Under the pieces are notes generated by a model. It was not told where the DNA came from and made no database searches. It saw only the letters and a list, made by a program, of their open reading frames with translations. From positions 1 through 24,123 of the forward strand of contig JBCBEX010000066.1 in NCBI GenBank assembly GCA_038528235.1: 24,123 nucleotides of DNA. Direction: 5' to 3'. Positions 6,938-15,723 of the stretch are shown one piece after another (within the stretch, counting starts at the first letter, position 1; each line of letters begins with the position of its first letter). Both the position numbers and the translations under genes were made by a program. The DNA comes from JBCBEX01 sp038528235 (GTDB lineage Bacteria; Bacteroidota; Rhodothermia; Rhodothermales; Rubricoccaceae).

Positions 6938-7960
6938 TCACCGCTCGACCTGGCCAAGCGTGACGACGACCGGGAAGTGGTCGGGCGCGACGAGCGGGTC
7001 GTGGCTGTGCACGTAGGTAACCTCGCGAAGCGCAGCGTACATCGCCGGGCCGAGGAGGATGTGGTCGATCGCGGACAGCTCGCCGCGGTCCACGCTGCCG
7101 TTGCCGTTGCGGTCGTAGAGCGCGGTGAAGCGGCGGCGCTGCGGGACCTCGCCCATCACGTTGGTGAGGTCGTCGGCAGAGTCGGCAGGGTCGGCACTCC
7201 GGATGCGCGTCATCACGTCGGTGATCGGCTGCGAGCCGCGCACATCGCGGACGCTGGCGTCGAAGTCGTTGAAGTCGCCGAGGACGGCCACGGCGCGGCC
7301 TGCGTTCTGCTCGCGGACGACGAGGCGGCGGATGACCTCGGCCTGCGCCTCGCGCCGGTCCTTGCGGCTCGTGTCGTCGGGGCGCGCGAGGAAGTGTACG
7401 CCGATGAGCGTGGCAGGCGTGCCACCGGGTAGCGTGAGCCGCACCCAGAGGTTCTTCGAGACGCCGTAGGTCTGCTCGCTCATCGCACCGACGGGCGCTC
7501 GCACGTTGGTGCGCCCGGCCTCCTCGATGGGCAGCCTCGTCAGCAGCGCCACATTCTGCCGGGTGAACGTGTCGGTGCCGTTCACGAGGACGCCCGTGTA
7601 GCCGAGGCCTCCGAGTTGCTCCGCGATGAGCAAGTCAAGCGCGCGCTGGTTCTCGACCTCCTGAAGCATCACGAGGTCGGCGTCGAGCATCTGCACGAGA
7701 CGCCCGACGCGGGCCCGGTGCGCCTGCGACGCGACCGGGTCACCTTTCCAGTCGAACCCGGCACCGCCCTCCTCGCCGTCGCCGTCGAACATGAACTCGG
7801 TGTTCAGCGTGGCGAGGCGCAGCCCGTCGGTCTTGAATGTCGGAGCCGGTTCGACCTCGAACCCGCTGGCGGACGGCAGCGGGACGGACGGTCCAGAGCA
7901 CCCCGCACACCCGGCGAGGACGAGGAGCAGAAGCAGGGTGAGGAACGAGCGCAGAGGCAT
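6938..7960 (-). CDS. Endonuclease/exonuclease/phosphatase (EEP) family lipoprotein with EF-hand-like loop
   Basis: A 340-residue metal-dependent phosphodiesterase-fold protein. The N-terminus MPLRSFLTLLLLLVLAGC is a lipoprotein signal with lipobox Cys18, so the enzyme should be anchored outside the cytoplasm. EEP hallmarks appear in order: LRLATLNTEFMF (metal-site Asn/Glu), LVMLQEVEN (catalytic Glu), NVALLTRLP, GVHFLARPDD (His), AVLGDFNDF (Asp/Asn pair), AIDHILL (Asp299-His300) and the terminal APDHFPV (Asp327-His328). The core looks catalytically complete. Unusually, residues 283-294 (DRNGNGSVDRGE) have the spacing of a canonical EF-hand loop, just before the IDH motif. The substrate (DNA, RNA, phospholipid or inositol phosphate) cannot be read from sequence. 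The gene lies 121 nt downstream of ldcA with tandem repeats between them. Confidence 0.9.
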   Translation of the reverse strand: MPLRSFLTLLLLLVLAGCAGCSGPSVPLPSASGFEVEPAPTFKTDGLRLATLNTEFMFDGDGEEGGAGFDWKGDPVASQAHRARVGRLVQMLDADLVMLQEVENQRALDLLIAEQLGGLGYTGVLVNGTDTFTRQNVALLTRLPIEEAGRTNVRAPVGAMSEQTYGVSKNLWVRLTLPGGTPATLIGVHFLARPDDTSRKDRREAQAEVIRRLVVREQNAGRAVAVLGDFNDFDASVRDVRGSQPITDVMTRIRSADPADSADDLTNVMGEVPQRRRFTALYDRNGNGSVDRGELSAIDHILLGPAMYAALREVTYVHSHDPLVAPDHFPVVVTLGQVER

Positions 7961-7969
7961 GGGCGAGCG

Positions 7970-8064
7970 GGGAGACAGCGAGGCAGGAAGGCAGCGAGGC
8001 AGGAAGACCGTGAGGCCGGAAGACCGTGAGGCCGGAAGACCGTGAGGCCGGAAGACCGTGAGCC
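7970..8064. repeat. Tandem array of six 16-bp units
   Basis: The unit GGAAGACCGTGAGGCC is perfect at 8002-8017, 8018-8033 and 8034-8049, followed by a 15-bp copy at 8050-8064. Two diverged copies precede it: 7970-7985 (GGGAGACAGCGAGGCA) and 7986-8001 (GGAAGGCAGCGAGGCA). The array fills most of the gap between the ldcA stop and the EEP lipoprotein start, ending 9 nt before that start, so it forms the 5' leader of the EEP gene. With no spacers it is not a CRISPR. Confidence 0.9.
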
Positions 8065-8081
8065 ATGAAGGCAGCGATGGC

Positions 8082-9035
8082 CTACAACCTAGTATCGGTG
8101 ACGGGATCGAGGACTGTGAGCGAGGCCGTGGCCCCCGTGACGTTGAGGCGCGCGCGGACGCCGACCGGGAGCGTGGATTTTACGGGGAAGTGGCCGTAGA
8201 CGAGGCCGCGCGCGACCGGAATCGAGACCGCCTGCGCGTAGTGGTTGAGCACCTCGTCCACGGAAAACGACGAGGGCTGGCCGCTCGGCGGTGTCGTGCC
8301 CGTGAATGCGCCGAAGACGAGGCCGCCGAGCCGGTCGAGCACACCCGCGAGCCGCAGCCGCGCCAGCAGCCCGTCGATGCGGTAGGGTGCCTCGCCGATG
8401 TCTTCGACGAAGAGAATGGCGCCGGAAGGGTCGGGGAGGTAGGGCGTGCCGAGCAGCGCCGCAACGAGCGACAGGTTGCCCCCGAGCAGCGTGCCTGTGG
8501 CCTCGCCAGGTCGCATTGGGACGAGTGCTTCGCCACCAGGGCCCACAACCTCGATAGGCGCTTCGCCGCCGGCGACCGCCCAAAACTGTGCCTCGGCGGC
8601 GCGGCCTGCGTCGGACTCGGCGAAGCGGGGCCAGTCGGGCGTCGCCATCGGACCGGAGAGACCGGGCAGGCCTGCGTGGGCGAACAGCGCGAGGTGCAAC
8701 GCCGTGATGTCGCTGTAGCCGATGACCAGCTTCGGATGGCGGCGCGCGGCGGCGTAGTCGATCCGGTCGAGGAGCCGCAGGACGCCGTAGCCCCCGCGCA
8801 CGCAGAGGAGCGCGTCAAGGTCGTCGCGGGCGAGGAGCGCGTTGAGCGCTGAGACGCGGTCCTCGTCGGAGGCCGCGAGGTAGCCCGTCGGCGCCAGGTG
8901 CGGTGCCTCGACGGTCAGCCCTCGCTCTTCGAGCGCCGCGATACCAGCCGCGAGGTCGTCGGGCGAGCGCGGCGGACTCGCCGGCGCCACGAGGGCGATG
9001 CGACTGTCGGGACGAAGCGGCGGCGGGAGAGGCAC
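8082..9035 (-). CDS. ldcA: LD-carboxypeptidase (muramoyltetrapeptide carboxypeptidase), peptidase S66
   Basis: A 317-residue serine peptidase that removes the terminal D-Ala from tetrapeptides during cytoplasmic murein recycling. The S66 triad is visible: Ser108 in GYSDITAL, Glu211 in LFVEDIGE and His282 in YGHFP. Their spacing fits P. aeruginosa LdcA (Ser115, Glu217, His285). The N-terminal IALVAPASPP and CVRGGYGVLRLLDRID are standard family segments. There is no signal peptide, as expected for the cytoplasmic enzyme. The start is GTG at 9035; the nearby ATG is out of frame. It is transcribed in the same direction as the ParA cluster, 96 nt downstream, and could share its transcript. Confidence 0.94.
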   Translation of the reverse strand: MPLPPPLRPDSRIALVAPASPPRSPDDLAAGIAALEERGLTVEAPHLAPTGYLAASDEDRVSALNALLARDDLDALLCVRGGYGVLRLLDRIDYAAARRHPKLVIGYSDITALHLALFAHAGLPGLSGPMATPDWPRFAESDAGRAAEAQFWAVAGGEAPIEVVGPGGEALVPMRPGEATGTLLGGNLSLVAALLGTPYLPDPSGAILFVEDIGEAPYRIDGLLARLRLAGVLDRLGGLVFGAFTGTTPPSGQPSSFSVDEVLNHYAQAVSIPVARGLVYGHFPVKSTLPVGVRARLNVTGATASLTVLDPVTDTRL

Positions 9036-9131
9036 GGCGAAGCGCAGGCATACGGACGGATGCCAAAACGTACGCGATTCCGCTCCGTCCAGTGCGCCTC
9101 TGGTCTCGCTGTCCCCCGGTTGGCCGACGCT

Positions 9132-9587
9132 CTAGCCGCGTTCCAGGAACACCAGAGCGGAGAAGTGCGGGCCGCTCGCGCTCGTCGGCGCGACGTGGGC
9201 AACCCGCCAGCCCTCCGCCAGCGCCGCATTGAGCGCGTTCATGCCTTCGGTCTGGCTGCTGCTGCGTGCCACGAGGATCACCTGCTGCGACACGACCTGC
9301 GGCGGAGCAACAGGCTTGGGCGTCGGGTGCTCCTGGGGCGCTGTCGGGCGGTCGTCGGCGAAGAACACGGAGCGAGTGCTGCCGCGTCGCTCCGGCGACG
9401 GCTCATAGGTGCTACGCCCGCTCCCGTCCCCGCCCTCGGGGAAGGCCGGGACCCGGTCGCGTGTGACGCGCCCCACAGGACTGGGAGGCGCGGCGACATC
9501 GCCAGCTACGGGATCGGCGACCATGAACGGGTCTTGGCCGAGCGTGCCGAAGAAGTCGATGGGGAATTTCCGCTGAGGCTTGGACAT
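9132..9587 (-). CDS. Hypothetical protein with C-terminal DUF4177-like domain (paralogue A)
   Basis: A 151-residue protein. The first ~95 residues are Pro/Ser/Asp-rich and look disordered, apart from a conserved-looking N-terminal segment (KFPIDFFGTLGQDPF). The last ~52 residues form a compact domain, QQVILVARSS...LNAALAEGWRVAHVAPTSA...LVFLERG. It has the strand, helix, EGW, strand, strand outline of DUF4177-like small domains. That domain aligns with the one encoded at 10804-11082: QQ(V/T)(I/L)(L/M), EG(M/V)xxLxxAL and GWRVxxV are shared. It lies 44 nt downstream of the ParA gene on the same strand, probably co-transcribed. Function is unknown; an adaptor or cargo role for ParA is only a suggestion. 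The DUF4177 assignment is by pattern and tentative. Confidence 0.75.
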   Translation of the reverse strand: MSKPQRKFPIDFFGTLGQDPFMVADPVAGDVAAPPSPVGRVTRDRVPAFPEGGDGSGRSTYEPSPERRGSTRSVFFADDRPTAPQEHPTPKPVAPPQVVSQQVILVARSSSQTEGMNALNAALAEGWRVAHVAPTSASGPHFSALVFLERG

Positions 9588-9631
9588 GAGCCGGGCAGGC
9601 GGACAGGCTGAGGTTGAGGGAGGCCGAGGAG

Positions 9632-10486
9632 CTAGGAGGCGGGCGCGGAGACCGGCGCGGGGGCCCCGTCGCCGGAGGTCTGCGCACGCGGAGCGCCGTT
9701 GAGTTGGGCGAAGACCGCGGCGTAGCGCTGGATGCGCTCGGTTACCTCGCCCACAAGCGCGTTGTAGTCTTGTGCGCCCTGGCTCTCCGGGGCGAACTCG
9801 AAGATCGTCTGGCCGAGGCCAGGCGAATCGCTCAGCGTGTCGTCCTTGCGGATCATCGTCTGGAAGACCTTGCTGCCGTAGTGGCCACGCACCTGCTGCT
9901 CGATCTCGGCATGGCTGTCGTTGTTGGGGTCCACCATCGTCATGATCACGCCGAGCACGGGTGCCACCCGGCCCAGATTCATGCGAACCTGGGTGACCAC
10001 CTCGCCAAGGCTCACCAAGCCTTCGAGGGCGAGGTAGGACGGCGAGAGCGGGATGATGAAGGCGTCCGCGGCCACGAGGATGTTAACGGACAGCAGCGAC
10101 GTGGACGGGGGGCAATCCATCAGAATCACATCGTACTCGTCCATGACCTCCTCGATCGTCCGGCGCAGGACGCTCTCGCGCCCGGAGTGCTCGGCGAGGC
10201 AGAGGTCTGCGTCGGCGAGGTCGAGCGAGCCCGTGATGAGGTGCAGGCGCGGGATGTGCGTCTGCAGGATGGCGCGGCGAATCGGCACCTCCCCATAGAG
10301 GACGTGCGCGATGGACGGACGCAGCTTCGCGCGCTCGATACCGAGCGCGAGCGAGGCCGAGGCCTGACTGTCCATGTCGACCAGCAGCACGCGCTGGGTC
10401 TGAGCCAGGCCCGCCGCGAGGTTGATCGACGTAGTCGTCTTGCCGACGCCGCCTTTGTTGTTGATGATGGAGATAACCTTGAGCAT
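9632..10486 (-). CDS. ParA/Soj-family ATPase, orphan (no ParB nearby)
   Basis: A 284-residue deviant-Walker ATPase of the ParA/MinD superfamily, which dimerises on ATP and positions DNA or protein cargo over the nucleoid. The deviant Walker A KGGVGKTT is at 11-18 with signature Lys11. Walker A' LLVDMDSQAS has Asp37 and Asp39. Walker B VILMDCPPS has Asp124. There is no N-terminal helix-turn-helix extension, so it is of the short Soj/type-Ib kind. ATG 10486 was chosen because the domain begins immediately there; the longer frame to 10543 adds 19 unrelated residues. It ends in a low-complexity Ala/Pro tail. No parB or parS-like repeat accompanies it; instead the flanking genes encode two paralogous small domains. 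Roles to consider are positioning of protein complexes or chromosome segregation with a distant ParB. Confidence 0.92.
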   Translation of the reverse strand: MLKVISIINNKGGVGKTTTSINLAAGLAQTQRVLLVDMDSQASASLALGIERAKLRPSIAHVLYGEVPIRRAILQTHIPRLHLITGSLDLADADLCLAEHSGRESVLRRTIEEVMDEYDVILMDCPPSTSLLSVNILVAADAFIIPLSPSYLALEGLVSLGEVVTQVRMNLGRVAPVLGVIMTMVDPNNDSHAEIEQQVRGHYGSKVFQTMIRKDDTLSDSPGLGQTIFEFAPESQGAQDYNALVGEVTERIQRYAAVFAQLNGAPRAQTSGDGAPAPVSAPAS

Positions 10487-10680
10487 GGGGCAGACGGGAG
10501 CGTCGGCGCTGAGAGCAGGTCGTGCGAGTGGACAGGCCTCCAATACAAAAGGCAGGCCACCCCAGGCACGTACCCGAAAATCGCCGCGTGGCGAGCGCTA
10601 GAGCCCCCAGAGCGCCCCCATCTCGCTCCAGTCAGGGTGCAAACCTACCTGCCACGGCCCCCATGCTTCCGGTGCCGCTT
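10487..10680. other. Non-coding region upstream of the ParA gene
   Basis: About 200 nt between the ParA start and the terminator of the preceding minus-strand gene. Because a terminator precedes it, the ParA gene should have its own promoter here. I cannot point to a convincing -35/-10 or Bacteroidota-type pair. Confidence 0.4.
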
Positions 10681-10681
10681 T

Positions 10682-10722
10682 CAAAAAGACCGCCCCCCAG
10701 TACGTCTTGTACCGAGGGGCGG
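10682..10722 (-). terminator. Rho-independent terminator downstream of DUF4177-like paralogue B
   Basis: The arms at 10690-10703 and 10709-10722 pair over 14 positions around a 5-nt loop. In minus-strand RNA the two non-Watson-Crick positions become G-U wobbles, giving a continuous 14-pair stem. The minus strand then reads TCTTTTTG. On the plus strand the same positions are C-A mismatches, so the element is directional. It separates the 10804-11082 gene from the ParA transcript. Confidence 0.85.
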
Positions 10723-10803
10723 CATCAGGCTAGCCTCGGAGGGGAGGAAGACTAGCGTGTTTGTCTAAGGTCTCTGGACGTGATGCCCCGAGGGGATCGT
10801 GCT

Positions 10804-11082
10804 TCAAGGGAGCAGAGCTGGAGGGGGCTTCTTTGCCCCATGCGGCCTGGTCACGAGAGACGGGAGTTCGCGGGACAGCGCCCCGTCGCCGACGTGTCGG
10901 TGCGGCGTCCGGGCCAGCAGCACTTGTACGGCGAAGTCAAGCGGGGCGGCGTCGGGCGGTGCCTCCGAGCGGACACCCACCACGCGCCAGCCGTTGCTCA
11001 GGGCCTCGTGGAGGCTTTCCACGCCTTCCACCACATCGCCGCGACGCACGAGCATGAGCGTCTGCTGCACCAGCGAGGTCAT
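10804..11082 (-). CDS. Small DUF4177-like protein (paralogue B)
   Basis: A 92-residue protein. ATG 11082 is preferred over the longer frame from 11175: the conserved domain begins directly at MTSLVQQTLMLVRR, and GGAG lies about 9 nt upstream of this ATG. The core (VESLHEALSNGWRVVGV, then a strand FAVQVLLAR) aligns with the C-terminal domain of the 9132-9587 product across QQ, EG, the helix, GWRVxxV and the last strand. The final ~30 residues are basic and Pro-rich. Conservation between the two loci on the same strand supports this frame over the overlapping plus-strand frames. A strong terminator follows. It is probably a paralogous partner of the ParA gene lying 317 nt downstream; function unknown. 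Confidence 0.7.
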   Translation of the reverse strand: MTSLVQQTLMLVRRGDVVEGVESLHEALSNGWRVVGVRSEAPPDAAPLDFAVQVLLARTPHRHVGDGALSRELPSLVTRPHGAKKPPPALLP

Positions 11083-11639
11083 GGTTGTGGCTCCAGAAGA
11101 CTCCGGTTCAGCCGACGCGAGCGCGTTCGATCGGCGGTGTTGGAAGGAGGAGGGGAAGAGTCGAAGATGCGTCATCGATCCACGCGAGCTTGGCTAGAGG
11201 AAGGACGCGGCTGTAGGGTGGATCCAGCGGGTCACGCACTGTTTGGTCAAAGCCTGGGCCAACCGAATATGTGTAGGACCAAATACCGATTTCTTGCTAG
11301 CTGCGAGCATACTCTGCTGTCTCATTTCGCTACATAACGGAGAATAGGTGTCGCGACACATTTTTGCTCATGCGACTTATTAATAATAGTATAGCATTGT
11401 AGGACAAACACTGACACGATCTATGGAACAATACCCCAAGGCCTGAAAAACTCTACCACTCGGGGTGATCCATTACGCGACACCGCGAGCATTACAAAAG
11501 ACCCCCATGTCAGGAAAAAGCGTAACAGGACCCCAAGTTGGCACGCTGCGCCGTTGCTTCCGAGAGACATTTTGTACGAGTAACGTTCCCCTAGACGGAC
11601 CTGGTTTTTCTTCTTACCCTCTCCCACCGACTTGCCCCT
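11083..11639. other. AT-rich non-coding leader between divergent genes
   Basis: 557 nt without a believable gene. The line at 11341-11400 is about 35% GC and 11281-11340 about 45%, against about 70% in neighbouring genes. It holds direct repeats TGTAGGAC (11272-11279 and 11398-11405), CGCGACAC (11352-11359 and 11476-11483) and GCGAGCAT (11303-11310 and 11485-11492). It also holds an inverted pair TTTGGTC/GACCAAA (11242-11248 and 11277-11283). A weak sigma70-like pair TTGCTC (11364-11369), 17 nt, TAGTAT (11387-11392) points towards the caspase-like gene. The region presumably carries the promoters of both divergent genes. The leader of the caspase-like gene would then be about 240 nt. Confidence 0.6.
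11348..11359. promoter_or_regulatory. 12-bp perfect palindrome, possible operator
   Basis: GTGTCGCGACAC is a perfect 12-bp palindrome inside the AT-rich leader, directly before a T-run and the candidate -35 box at 11364. Half of it (CGCGACAC) recurs at 11476-11483. The position suits an operator for a dimeric regulator; no regulator can be named. Confidence 0.35.
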
Positions 11640-13631
11640 ATGCCATTCTTCACCTCGCCGCGTTCCCATACCCCATATGTGGAGGGGCGCCTGTGCACGT
11701 TCGTGACGCTGGCTGCCCTCCTGCTGCTCCCCCTGCTCGTCCTCACCGAGAGCGCTGCTGCCCAGGACTCGCTCGCCGTGCCCAAGGCCGTCATCGGCAC
11801 CGTCGCTACCAGTTCCGATGGCCCCACACCGATCGGCGCGAAGGCGACTGCGCTAGGCCAGGTAGGCCCCGGCCGCCTCGAAGGGGAGCCGGAAACCGTA
11901 ACGCTCTCGTTTGACCACGCCGCCGTGCTCGACTCGACCGCACTCCGCATCGACGACGGAAGCCTCGCGGACTTGTTTGTGTTCAACGCTGCGCAGGACG
12001 ACACCGTGGTTGTGGCGATGACCTCGGAGGCCTTCACGCCCTATCTCGCCCTCGGCTACGGCGCGAGCACGGTGGCCCACGGGCGCGTCCAGCGCGTGCG
12101 CCCGATCGCTGAGGCAGCGGCGGTAGACGGCACAGCGGCGCTGCGCGTGGCGCTCCCGGCTGATGGCACCTACACGCTCCTCGCCAACGCGGCCACCCCC
12201 GGCGAGTCGGGTCCCTATCGCCTAGTCGCGCAGTCGGTGACCGCAGCCGATGCCCCCCAGCCCCAACCGATCCGCCTGAGTGACCTGCCGGGCTCGCCCT
12301 TCCTCGACAAGGCGCTCGCCCCGCGCCTCCTAGAGTCCGGCACGACCGTGACGGGCCGCCTCACCCAGAAGGACCCGAGGTTCTCCGACCGCACGCCCTT
12401 CCACACGTGGCTCTTCGAGGGGCAGACCGGCGACCGGGTCCAGGTCACGCTGCGCTCGGACGACTTCGATCCGTACCTCATCCTCGCCGAGGGCACGCCG
12501 AGTGCCCCGCGCAAGCTCGCCGAGAACAACGATGGTCCGGGCGCCACGGACGGCACCGCCGTCATCACGTTCACGCTGCCCAGCACCGGCACCTTTACGA
12601 TCTACGCCAACACGGCGGCGCCCGCCACCGGAGCCTATGCGCTCACCTACAGGTCCGCCGAGCGCAACGGGATGCCTACATCAGCCGCCAGCTTCGCTGA
12701 ACGCTACCCGGGCGGCGGTGACCCCGACGGCCGCTACGCCGTGCTCGTCGGCATCAACGACTACCCGCCGGGCGTCTCTGACCTCGCCACACCCGTCTAC
12801 GACGCCCGCCTGATGCGCGACGTCCTCATCGAGCGCATGGGCTATCGCGAGGAAGACGTGGTGCTGCTCACCGACCGACAGGCCACGCGCGAGCACGTTC
12901 TCCAGGCACTCGGTCGCCACCTCGGCCAGGCCGGGCCGGACGGCTCGGTGTTTTTCTACTACTCCGGCCACGGCTCGCAGACCTACGGCAACGAGGCCAC
13001 CCAGGACCCGGAGGCGGACGCGCGCGACGAGACGCTCAGCCTGTGGAGCGAGGACGGCCGCGTGATTGATCTCCTCGACGACGAGATTCGGATTCTCCTC
13101 GACGCGCTGCCCGCGCGTCGCAAGCTGCTCATCTTCGACTCGTGCCACTCGGGCACGGCCGCACGCGGCGCGTTTGCCACGAAGCGCCTCGACCGTGACC
13201 TCGACCAGGTTGCCGACGCCTACGCTGACGTGTCGACCTACCTCACGCCGGAGACGCTGCCTGCGTATGGCCTCACGCCACGTGCACCAAGCAGCGACGG
13301 CACGGCCTCGGGAGGCGTCCTCGACGCCGATGGCCTGACGAGCCCCTACGTGCTGCTCTCGGGCTCGCAGGAAGACCAGTCGTCCTACACCTACACGGGG
13401 TGGCCCGAGTCGGCGGGGCGCGGCACGCGCGTGAGCGTGTTTACCTACTACCTCCTCGACGCGCTCGAAGCCTACGCCGACGCGCCCGACCGCGCCCTCA
13501 CGTTCGCCGCGATGATGACCGGCGTGCGCGCCACGACGGAGTCGTTCATGGCGCAGCACAGCTACGCCCAGACGCCCCACCTCTCCGGGCCACTCGGGAC
13601 CCTCCGCCTCGCCGATTTCTTCGCTCGTTAG
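11640..13631 (+). CDS. Exported caspase-like (metacaspase, peptidase C14) protein with two PPC-like domains
   Basis: A 663-residue protein. An N-terminal signal peptide has a basic n-region and a hydrophobic core (FVTLAALLLLPLLVL), with likely cleavage after AAA before QDS near 41, so it acts outside the cytoplasm. Two beta-rich repeats follow at about 60-205 and 225-340. Both share an ADLFVF/HTWLF strand, then (F)xPYL(A/I)L and (T)YTLLAN/FTIYAN, resembling pre-peptidase C-terminal (PPC) domains. The caspase fold starts at about residue 365 with RYAVLVGINDYP. The dyad is His444 (YYSGHGSQT) and Cys502 (FDSCHSGT), both intact, with an acidic stretch between them (QDPEADARDETL). Metacaspases cleave after Arg or Lys, so basic P1 specificity is expected but not shown. 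The two PPC-like domains may bind surface ligands or guide folding. A long AT-rich leader precedes the gene. Confidence 0.93.
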   Translation: MPFFTSPRSHTPYVEGRLCTFVTLAALLLLPLLVLTESAAAQDSLAVPKAVIGTVATSSDGPTPIGAKATALGQVGPGRLEGEPETVTLSFDHAAVLDSTALRIDDGSLADLFVFNAAQDDTVVVAMTSEAFTPYLALGYGASTVAHGRVQRVRPIAEAAAVDGTAALRVALPADGTYTLLANAATPGESGPYRLVAQSVTAADAPQPQPIRLSDLPGSPFLDKALAPRLLESGTTVTGRLTQKDPRFSDRTPFHTWLFEGQTGDRVQVTLRSDDFDPYLILAEGTPSAPRKLAENNDGPGATDGTAVITFTLPSTGTFTIYANTAAPATGAYALTYRSAERNGMPTSAASFAERYPGGGDPDGRYAVLVGINDYPPGVSDLATPVYDARLMRDVLIERMGYREEDVVLLTDRQATREHVLQALGRHLGQAGPDGSVFFYYSGHGSQTYGNEATQDPEADARDETLSLWSEDGRVIDLLDDEIRILLDALPARRKLLIFDSCHSGTAARGAFATKRLDRDLDQVADAYADVSTYLTPETLPAYGLTPRAPSSDGTASGGVLDADGLTSPYVLLSGSQEDQSSYTYTGWPESAGRGTRVSVFTYYLLDALEAYADAPDRALTFAAMMTGVRATTESFMAQHSYAQTPHLSGPLGTLRLADFFAR

Positions 13632-13701
13632 GGTGCCCCGCCTGTACAACGGTCCCAGATCGCTCTTCAGCACGACCTACAGAGTGCTCTCCTGCAAGGA
13701 C

Positions 13702-15666
<1,965 letters not shown>

Positions 15667-15723
15667 AACCAGAGCGAGGAGTTAGAGAACGCCGGAATCT
15701 ACCGTCCAGCGCCGCGGTGCTCG

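Noticed and set aside
7849..7864. GGTTCGA...TCGAACC palindrome resembling a tRNA T-arm
   Set aside because: It lies inside the well-supported EEP lipoprotein coding sequence and no acceptor, D or anticodon stems surround it.
7970..8064. Possible CRISPR array
   Set aside because: The 16-bp units abut with no unique spacers and no cas genes are near.
9614..10768. Long plus-strand open frame opposite the ParA gene
   Set aside because: It is the antisense shadow of a gene with clear Walker motifs; high GC keeps the opposite frame open.
11083..11639. Replication origin or parS centromere suggested by AT-richness near ParA
   Set aside because: I found no DnaA-box cluster and no parS-like 16-bp palindrome; only short 8-mer repeats and one 12-bp palindrome.
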